From: Marinilabiliales bacterium | GTDB lineage: Bacteria > Bacteroidota > Bacteroidia > Bacteroidales > BM523 | NCBI GenBank assembly: GCA_002869425.1 | Contig: PKSZ01000131.1 | Coordinates: forward strand, 1-5,209 | Direction of reading: 5' to 3' | Length of the DNA stretch: 5,209 bases | Shown here: in pieces, positions 1 to 5,209 of the stretch | Layout: each line of letters begins with the position of its first letter | Position numbering within the stretch: position 1 is the first letter of the stretch | Translations under genes and position numbers: made by a program | Notes under the pieces: model-generated | The model's database searches: none | The model's input: the letters and a program-made list of their open reading frames with translations, nothing else | Told to the model about the DNA's origin: nothing

Positions 1-753
1 CCTGTAATGATCTTTTACAAATACAAACAAAACCACCACAAAAACACTGAACAAAACAGATTTGTGTCCCGCAATTAAAAATAAATATATCATTACTATA
101 AGTGCTGCGATAGCCATCAAATATTTTTTCCGAATCAAACCCGTGGCAATAATCAAAGGCAAAACAACCTTTCCTAACCAACTATAGGCATACAAACTAA
201 TTTTACTTGACTTCGCTGCACTTTCAGCTCGTATATCGTAGACCAAGCTAAAACTAAAGGCCTTTGAAGAAATATCAAAACCGTAATCTATAATAATAGG
301 CACCAGTAATAACAACACAAAACCCAATAAAATTAACAACTTGTAATTTTCTTTAAATGAGATAGCTTTAATGCTAAAATTTCTAATGGATAGAAGCGGA
401 ATTGAAATAACAAGTAAAAAAATACTATAGAGAATAATTCTGTCTGAATGCATAAACTCAAACAAAATGGCATTGGGTATTAATAAAAATATTTGCAATA
501 GATAAAAAACAGAATATATGAAGGCATTGCCTTTCTTTAATTGCAAGGCAAGGAATGAAAGTAAAAACAAAGCTTTTGTTTCCAGATACAATATTACATC
601 CATAGAAAAGTCGAATCCTCCGTACCCATATAATTTGTATACAAAAACGTAGTACAAATATTCCAGTAGCACGAAAAAAAAGCTCAGCATAATAAAATTA
701 GCTGCAGAAGGCAAAGATATCCTGAACAAATTTCTAAAGTCAGATTTTACCAT
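1..753 (-). CDS. Probable O-antigen/oligosaccharide repeat-unit polymerase (Wzy-like), C-terminus cut by left edge
   Basis: This frame is open from ATG at 753 to base 1, giving 251 residues with no stop, so the protein continues outside the window. An in-frame TAA lies about ten codons upstream and no other ATG comes between, which supports this start. It is very hydrophobic: likely membrane segments lie near residues 17-39, 60-71, 79-97, 105-122, 138-155, 193-207, 211-228 and 231-247. A polar loop near 156-190 carries YDIR (172-175), followed by a G-H-K-S stretch at 229-232. This layout, a multi-spanning inner-membrane protein with a large loop next to a Wzx flippase, fits Wzy-like polymerases, which join lipid-linked repeat units on the periplasmic side. 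Wzy proteins share little sequence, so the call rests on topology, familiar motif patterns and neighbours. An EpsG-type or other polysaccharide membrane protein remains possible. Its start overlaps the flippase end by 14 nt, suggesting translational coupling. Confidence 0.72.
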   Translation of the reverse strand, partial: MVKSDFRNLFRISLPSAANFIMLSFFFVLLEYLYYVFVYKLYGYGGFDFSMDVILYLETKALFLLSFLALQLKKGNAFIYSVFYLLQIFLLIPNAILFEFMHSDRIILYSIFLLVISIPLLSIRNFSIKAISFKENYKLLILLGFVLLLLVPIIIDYGFDISSKAFSFSLVYDIRAESAAKSSKISLYAYSWLGKVVLPLIIATGLIRKKYLMAIAALIVMIYLFLIAGHKSVLFSVFVVVLFVFVKDHYR

Positions 754-2029
754 TTTGGATGGTTTTCTTTTCGTAATTGATTGTTAAATAAACTATCATC
801 AACAAATAAACACCATAGGCTATCAGATCAACATACATATACATTCTTAAGAATTCTTGTGCTTCCCATGATCTGAAAAACCATAGACTAAATATCATTG
901 AAAAATATAACAACTGCCAGACTGCATTTAATTTTAACTTTTCCAATGCAATAAAAACAGAGCTCAAAGGCGAAACCATAAATTTTAAAGCAAAGCCAAA
1001 TACCAAAATTTGTGCATAAACTCCAGCATCATTCCATTTTTCACCAAAAATTAATGAAAACAAATCAGGACCAAAAAAGAAAAGAATGATTACCTCAAGT
1101 ATGGCAAGAGTTGATAAGGCTATAAATACATTTCTTAAATCACCCAAAATACTTTTACCCGAATTTCTTTTTGCAGATAGTTGTTGCAACAATACTTGTG
1201 ATATAGAAATAGAAATAAACGCACTAGGAATCAACAAAACCTGACGTGTTAAATCAAAGTTAGCGACATTGGCATCTGAAAAGAAACGACTAACAAAAAA
1301 GACAGGCAATAATAAGCTAACAGTATTTAATAAAGCAGGAAATAGATTAAATCCCGGAAACTCTGAATACCTTTTGGCATTAATTTTTATTCTGGAGACC
1401 TTAATATATTGAAAAGTAAATTGCTTTTTAAGCATCTGGTAACCACCTATTAATATATTCAGGATATTCCCTGAAATATCACCAAACACCAACGCTTTTG
1501 GAAACTTTAGCCCTGCACCAATTCCTTGAACCATACCCTCACCAGATCTACGAAAAACTTTATTTAAAGAAGATGCTTTAAAAGCCTTTTTCCGTATAAG
1601 CCAAAAATTTATTGTACGATATGAACTTGCAAGAAATGCTGAAAGAGGTACAAAGTATAACCAAATAGAATATTCCTGAGGAAAATCGATTAAAACAGCA
1701 ACCTCCTCCTTCATTACAATAATTATCGTGAAAAATATTAAATTGATTAATGCACTAAGCAAAATTGAAAGCACAAAAATATTGGCTGCATCATGATCTT
1801 TTCTGGGTAAAACTATTGCCATTTCATATCTTAATGTAGACATTATGACAATTACCCCAACAAGACTGATATATAAAGCGTAAGCAGCAAAAACTTCTTC
1901 TCCAAAAACCCTTCTCAGGTATACCTGTAAAAACACCGGTACAAGCTGTGCTAAAACAGTTCCTGTAATTAAAGTTAAACTGCTTGAAAACAAAGTATTT
2001 TTTAATAAGCGTGCTATCATCAGCTGCAT
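740..2029 (-). CDS. wzx: Wzx-type oligosaccharide/lipopolysaccharide flippase (polysaccharide biosynthesis protein, MOP superfamily)
   Basis: This encodes about 429 residues, the usual length for Wzx-family flippases, which move undecaprenyl-diphosphate-linked repeat units across the inner membrane. Hydrophobic segments alternate with short basic loops along the whole protein. Typical family patterns are visible: an N-terminal amphipathic start followed by a first membrane helix (about 12-35), LRYE near 66-69, FPALLN at 230-235 followed by LPVFFVS, a segment with DLTRQVLLIPSAFIS near 259-273, and FGEKWNDAGVYAQIL near 328-342. The start was chosen at ATG 2029. A TTG one codon earlier (2032) has slightly better spacing from GGAG at 2042-2045 (9 nt versus 12), and a second ATG lies at 2020, so the start is uncertain by a few codons. 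It follows the deacetylase gene after 48 nt and overlaps the next gene by 14 nt. The family is secure. The transported glycan is unknown. Confidence 0.9.
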   Translation of the reverse strand: MQLMIARLLKNTLFSSSLTLITGTVLAQLVPVFLQVYLRRVFGEEVFAAYALYISLVGVIVIMSTLRYEMAIVLPRKDHDAANIFVLSILLSALINLIFFTIIIVMKEEVAVLIDFPQEYSIWLYFVPLSAFLASSYRTINFWLIRKKAFKASSLNKVFRRSGEGMVQGIGAGLKFPKALVFGDISGNILNILIGGYQMLKKQFTFQYIKVSRIKINAKRYSEFPGFNLFPALLNTVSLLLPVFFVSRFFSDANVANFDLTRQVLLIPSAFISISISQVLLQQLSAKRNSGKSILGDLRNVFIALSTLAILEVIILFFFGPDLFSLIFGEKWNDAGVYAQILVFGFALKFMVSPLSSVFIALEKLKLNAVWQLLYFSMIFSLWFFRSWEAQEFLRMYMYVDLIAYGVYLLMIVYLTINYEKKTIQNGKI

Positions 2030-2077
2030 CAAGGATTATATCTCCGAAACTAATAAATAAACTGCGAAAAACTTCAA

Positions 2078-3460
2078 TTATTTTCCAGAAAGAAAATTAT
2101 GATTGCCTAAATAATCATCATCAAAATCATTAATCATCCAGGAATAAACAGAATGAAAAGGCTTCCACTCCCTGCCATAAAAGCTTGAATTGTGCCAAAG
2201 AAATTTGAAATTTGTCCCCACGTATTTAGTGGCTTCGTAGACCTCTTTTACTTCTTTAATAATTCTGGAAGACTCCCCAAGTAAATCTGTATCCATGAAA
2301 CTCACCGAATCTTCAAGAATATTGGTTTTTTTGTGTTTGGTCACATTAAATAATGGAAAAGCAACTGAACATCCTGCGCGAAATCCCGGATGGTTATTGT
2401 AATAAAAGCTGCTATCATATTGCACACCTGCATCTTCCCATATATTTATTGTCTCGATAAGATTTATTTTCAAAAAGTGCTGACGAATCATTACCTGATC
2501 AACTCCACAAACATTTTTAAAAATTTCAATTTCCTTTTTGAGCTGATTAGATGTAGTTGAAGCATTATAGCCCGGATGAAGTCCTATTCTATGCCCTCTT
2601 AACTTTATTTCAGATAATAATGCTGCAATGTTTTCATCATTAATGTCATAATTATTATCATAATTAGTATTCCCTCCAACCATGAAATAAAAGGTAGCCT
2701 GCCTGTTCCTGGATTCTGCATCATCCATAAATAACTTATAAGTAAAAAATGGATCTTTACTAATATCATCGTTAGACACAGAATATGCTTTCTTATCTTT
2801 TAAAAACAAATCTTTGTCACTTCTCTTAATAAGGTTACCCAATTGGGTTTTATAATAATTTAATTTATTAGGCCATTTTACAAAGAAATCAATATCATGA
2901 GATGGATGTAAAGAAACTGATGTTTTGTCTTTTTTAAGTGTAGGAGTAAAATCAGAAAACAATCTCCATAAAAAATCGGCATAAATATCTACAACAGGAA
3001 CCCTAAAAATATTATTCTTTACTGCAAAACTATTCTCGCCCTTGAACCTTCCATGCTTATCCAAATCAGATGAAATATATTCTTCCCATCTCGAAAGAAA
3101 GAAAAATATTGTACCTATAATATCACAGCTAAACTCAACATGCCTATTTGACTTATTTATAGTGCTTTCGCCATAAAGTACGGGTATTTTATATCGATCC
3201 TCAGTTGATTGCACATACGACAAGTCTCTGGGCAGATATTTTTCATCAAGGTATGTATCGCCTTCAATTTGTTTAAAGAAAATATCTTTTACTAGAATAC
3301 GGGTTTCATTAAAATGAATCTCATACTCTTTGTACTTATCAGATATCTCCAATTGATAATTATCAATCTTATAGAAATGATGAAAGAGAACATCAAAAAC
3401 ATACTTCTTCTCTTCCTTAAATTTTGGAGAAATGCATACTCTGAATGGAGTATTTATCAT
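2078..3460 (-). CDS. Polysaccharide deacetylase-family protein with a Bacteroidota-type N-terminal domain
   Basis: This is a 460-residue protein starting at ATG 3460, 17 nt after the epimerase stop. Residues 1 to about 175 form a separate N-terminal region, resembling the uncharacterised domain (I believe DUF7033) that precedes deacetylase domains in Bacteroidota. Residues from about 180 to the end form a NodB/CE4-like domain. Visible motifs are SHDID (187-191, catalytic-base and metal Asp), GHRIGLHPGYN (289-299, motif 2), RQHFLK (326-331), YDSS (348-351) with HPGFRAGC (357-364), and LWHN (421-424, motif 5 His). The second His of the usual HxxxH metal motif is Asn299. A low-complexity Asn/Asp/Tyr loop spans 264-277. 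No signal peptide or membrane helix is seen, so the protein is probably cytoplasmic. The family removes N- or O-acetyl groups from sugars. Its place between epimerase and flippase suggests action on a precursor or lipid-linked repeat unit, but the substrate is inferred only. Confidence 0.85.
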   Translation of the reverse strand: MINTPFRVCISPKFKEEKKYVFDVLFHHFYKIDNYQLEISDKYKEYEIHFNETRILVKDIFFKQIEGDTYLDEKYLPRDLSYVQSTEDRYKIPVLYGESTINKSNRHVEFSCDIIGTIFFFLSRWEEYISSDLDKHGRFKGENSFAVKNNIFRVPVVDIYADFLWRLFSDFTPTLKKDKTSVSLHPSHDIDFFVKWPNKLNYYKTQLGNLIKRSDKDLFLKDKKAYSVSNDDISKDPFFTYKLFMDDAESRNRQATFYFMVGGNTNYDNNYDINDENIAALLSEIKLRGHRIGLHPGYNASTTSNQLKKEIEIFKNVCGVDQVMIRQHFLKINLIETINIWEDAGVQYDSSFYYNNHPGFRAGCSVAFPLFNVTKHKKTNILEDSVSFMDTDLLGESSRIIKEVKEVYEATKYVGTNFKFLWHNSSFYGREWKPFHSVYSWMINDFDDDYLGNHNFLSGK

Positions 3461-3477
3461 ATATTATGGTTTACCAA

Positions 3478-4467
3478 CTATTTTAGTTCAGAGCAATACC
3501 AATCTATAGTTTCTTCAAGTCCTTGTCGCAAATTGTACGTAGGATTATACCCTAACAATGTTGCGGCTTTCTCTATTGACGCAAGTGACCTTGGAATATC
3601 CCCTTCTCTTTCTGGTCCGTGTACAGGATTTATATTCATCACCTCCGGTGTTGAAGCAGACAACAATTCCTGCAGTATTCTATAAAGCTCCAACAATGTA
3701 GATTCTTCTCCAACTGCTACATTATAAATAGTGTTTAATGCTTCTTGATTTTGAGTAACAGCCGCAAGCTGATTAACCTGTATCACATTTTTTATATATG
3801 TGAAATCTCTTGATTGTGAACCATCGCCATTTATTATCGGTGATTCTCCCTCCAACATTGCCTTGATAAACTTTGGTATTACTGCAGCATAAGCTCCATA
3901 AGGATCCTGACGCTTTCCAAACACATTAAAATACCTCAAGCCTATTGTTTCCATTTCAAACAAACCTCCAAAAACATGAGCATACAGCTCATTTGTATAC
4001 TTTGATACAGCATACGGCGATAATGGTTTTCCAATCTTATCCTCTTCCTTTGGTAAAGTGTAATTATCTCCATAAACAGATGAACTGGAAGCAAATACAA
4101 ATCTCTTAACTTTGGCTTCTTTCGCTGCAAGAATCATGTTTAAAAAGCCATCAACGTTATTACTATTTGTACGAACGGGATCTTTTATTGAGCGTGGAAC
4201 AGAACCAAGTGCTGCTTGATTCAATACATAATCTACGCAATCCACTGCTTTTTTACAGATTTCCAGATCTCTGATATCTCCTTCAATAAAATTAAACTGT
4301 TTGTTATTTTCAAAAGGCCTGATATTTTCATATTTACCCGTCTCCAGATTATCCAAACATACTACCTCATTATTCTGATTCAATAAATCTTCAACCAGAT
4401 TTGAACCTATAAAACCAGCACCTCCGGTTACCAATACCCTGCTATTTTCAATTATTCTTTTTTCCAC
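3478..4467 (-). CDS. wbpP: UDP-N-acetylglucosamine 4-epimerase, WbpP/TviC type (extended SDR family)
   Basis: This 329-residue cytoplasmic protein would interconvert UDP-GlcNAc and UDP-GalNAc (or their uronic acids), a precursor step for O-antigen or capsule. The NAD-binding Rossmann motif GGAGFIG is at 15-21. The Ser cluster SSSS at 127-130 and YxxxK at Y152/K156 are the catalytic residues of extended SDR epimerases. RYFNVFGKRQDPYGAYAAVI (178-197) and GDGSQSRDFTYI (214-225) closely resemble WbpP and TviC. In GDIPRS (289-294), Ser294 falls where E. coli GalE has bulky Tyr299 and WbpP has Ser306, a position known to decide acceptance of N-acetylated sugars. The start is inferred as GTG 4467: the first upstream in-frame stop is TAA at 4477-4479, only ATC and ATT lie between, and there is no ATG before residue 111. 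The TAG stop is at 3478-3480. It starts 5 nt after the rny stop, so it is probably co-transcribed with it. A related 4-epimerase specificity cannot be excluded. Confidence 0.92.
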   Translation of the reverse strand: MEKRIIENSRVLVTGGAGFIGSNLVEDLLNQNNEVVCLDNLETGKYENIRPFENNKQFNFIEGDIRDLEICKKAVDCVDYVLNQAALGSVPRSIKDPVRTNSNNVDGFLNMILAAKEAKVKRFVFASSSSVYGDNYTLPKEEDKIGKPLSPYAVSKYTNELYAHVFGGLFEMETIGLRYFNVFGKRQDPYGAYAAVIPKFIKAMLEGESPIINGDGSQSRDFTYIKNVIQVNQLAAVTQNQEALNTIYNVAVGEESTLLELYRILQELLSASTPEVMNINPVHGPEREGDIPRSLASIEKAATLLGYNPTYNLRQGLEETIDWYCSELK

Positions 4468-4472
4468 AATGA

Positions 4473-5209
4473 TTATTTAGCGTAGTTTATAGCCCTTGTT
4501 TCCCTGATGACTGTAATTTTAACCTGTCCAGGATATGTCATCTCATCTTGTATTTTCTGAGCGATTTCAAAAGAGAGATTTTCAGCTTCCTGATCATTTA
4601 CCTTTTCACTACCTACAATCACCCTTAGCTCTCTACCAGCCTGAATGGCATATGTTTTTAATACTCCTGGATGTGATAATGCCAGAGCTTCAAGGTCTTT
4701 TAATCTCTTGATATAGGACTCTACAATTTCTCTTCTTGCACCTGGTCTTGCACCTGAAATTGCATCACACACCTGTACTATAGGCGAAATCAAGTTGGTC
4801 ATTTCCTCTTCATCATGGTGGGCACCAATTGCATTGCACACCTCTTGCTTTTCTTTATACTTCTCTGCCAGTTTCATACCCAAAATAGCATGTGGTAATT
4901 CTGGCTCATCCTCTGATACTTTGCCAATATCATGCAACAAACCTGCTCTTTTCGCCAGTTTGGTATTCAATCCTAATTCTCCGGCCATAATAGCACATAG
5001 GTTTGCAGTTTCACGTGAGTGCTGTAAAAGATTCTGTCCATAAGAAGAACGATACTTCATTTTTCCTACAAATCTCACCAGCTCAGGATGTAACCCGTGA
5101 ATACCCAGATCGATAGCCGTTCTCTTTCCTACCTCTACAATCTCTTCTTCAATCTGCTTTCTAGTTTTCTCTACAATTTCTTCAATTCTTGCAGGATGAA
5201 TACGACCAT
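4473..5209 (-). CDS. rny: Ribonuclease Y, C-terminal part (5' end cut by right edge)
   Basis: The frame is open from the right edge to TAA at 4473-4475, giving 244 visible residues of a protein usually about 520 long. The missing part should hold the N-terminal membrane anchor, the coiled coil and the KH RNA-binding domain. The visible part begins with [10 protein letters not shown], the conserved sequence just after the KH domain, followed by [10 protein letters not shown] and KYRSSYGQN. The HD phosphohydrolase domain follows, with LQHS (His63 of the visible part), LLHDIGK (His92-Asp93), GAHHDE (130-131) and [16 protein letters not shown] (145-160, with Asp148), the expected metal ligands. 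The C-terminus, [19 protein letters not shown], is characteristic of RNase Y. The enzyme is a membrane-anchored endoribonuclease that starts mRNA decay. The GTG at 5078 and the ATG at 5060 lie inside the conserved region and are not real starts. It is the most upstream gene in the window and the only housekeeping one, with higher G+C than the genes after it. Confidence 0.97.
   Translation of the reverse strand, partial: GRIHPARIEEIVEKTRKQIEEEIVEVGKRTAIDLGIHGLHPELVRFVGKMKYRSSYGQNLLQHSRETANLCAIMAGELGLNTKLAKRAGLLHDIGKVSEDEPELPHAILGMKLAEKYKEKQEVCNAIGAHHDEEEMTNLISPIVQVCDAISGARPGARREIVESYIKRLKDLEALALSHPGVLKTYAIQAGRELRVIVGSEKVNDQEAENLSFEIAQKIQDEMTYPGQVKITVIRETRAINYAK

Larger units (their letters stand above)
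1..5209 (-). other. Probable single transcription unit: rny followed by surface-polysaccharide genes
   Basis: Five genes run the same way with junctions of 5 nt, 17 nt, 48 nt and a 14-nt overlap. None of the gaps contains a GC-rich hairpin followed by a T run, and only the 48-nt gap before the flippase could hold a promoter. The content from the epimerase onward (precursor epimerase, deacetylase, flippase, probable polymerase) is a Wzx/Wzy-type polysaccharide pathway. Operon structure is inferred from spacing and strand alone, and both ends of the unit lie outside the window. An internal promoter inside the rny coding sequence is possible. Confidence 0.65.

Noticed and set aside
2042..2077. 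Possible Bacteroidota-type promoter before the flippase (TTG at 2075-2077 and TAGTTTCG at 2045-2052, 22 nt apart)
   Set aside because: The -7 element has a mismatch to TAnnTTTG, the DNA is AT-rich enough for chance matches, and the leader would be only about 10 nt. The gap also fits a simple operon junction.
2646..2670. Repetitive-looking ATTATTATCATAATTA stretch
   Set aside because: It encodes an Asn/Asp/Tyr-rich loop (about residues 264-277) of the deacetylase and shows no exact repeat unit, so it is low-complexity coding sequence rather than a repeat element.
3314..3685. Open frame of 123 codons on the plus strand
   Set aside because: It lies antisense across the deacetylase-epimerase junction, both of which are well supported by motifs. 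Its translation shows no recognisable domain.
3942..4130. Open frame of 62 codons on the minus strand
   Set aside because: It sits in another frame inside the epimerase gene, over its catalytic Ser and YxxxK region, and its translation is basic and featureless.
4795..5043. Open frame of 82 codons on the plus strand
   Set aside because: It is antisense to the conserved HD domain of RNase Y and has no recognisable features.
4473..5078. Reading the HD-domain gene as a complete 201-residue protein starting at GTG 5078
   Set aside because: The same frame continues to the right edge and encodes the conserved RNase Y segment [10 protein letters not shown] to HPELV, so the gene is a partial rny and not a short stand-alone HD protein.

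Overview
The window looks like a chromosomal piece of a Bacteroidota bacterium, probably of the Cytophagia/Flammeovirga type, although the genus cannot be fixed from this sequence. The evidence is the Bacteroidota-like RNase Y C-terminus, the AT-rich DNA, the weak or absent Shine-Dalgarno sites, and a deacetylase and polymerase of types I associate with surface-polysaccharide loci in that phylum. All recognisable genes lie on the minus strand, so transcription runs from high to low coordinates.

Layout in transcription order: (1) 5209-4473, the C-terminal half of ribonuclease Y (rny), whose 5' part is cut off by the right edge; (2) 4467-3478, a WbpP/TviC-type UDP-N-acetylglucosamine 4-epimerase starting at GTG, 5 nt after the rny stop; (3) 3460-2078, a two-part polysaccharide-deacetylase-family protein without a signal peptide; (4) 2029-740, a Wzx-type oligosaccharide flippase; (5) 753-1, a multi-membrane-segment protein best read as a Wzy-like repeat-unit polymerase, cut off by the left edge. 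Gaps are 5, 17 and 48 nt, followed by a 14-nt overlap. No terminator-like hairpin or convincing promoter lies between the genes, so they are probably one transcription unit, and no stretch over 300 bases lacks a gene.

The last four genes read as the front of a Wzx/Wzy-dependent O-antigen or capsule locus. The epimerase would supply a UDP-GalNAc-type precursor. The deacetylase may trim an acetyl group from a sugar on the cytoplasmic side. Wzx would flip the lipid-linked repeat unit and the Wzy-like protein would polymerise it. The glycosyltransferases that must build the unit are not in the window and probably lie beyond the left edge. The RNA-decay gene rny is a housekeeping neighbour, and G+C in sampled lines falls from about 40% in rny to about 30% in the deacetylase gene, which suggests the polysaccharide genes are a variable segment inserted behind it.

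I found no clearly undescribed system. The points most worth a second look are the altered metal-binding motif and apparently cytoplasmic location of the deacetylase, and the very tight rny-epimerase junction.
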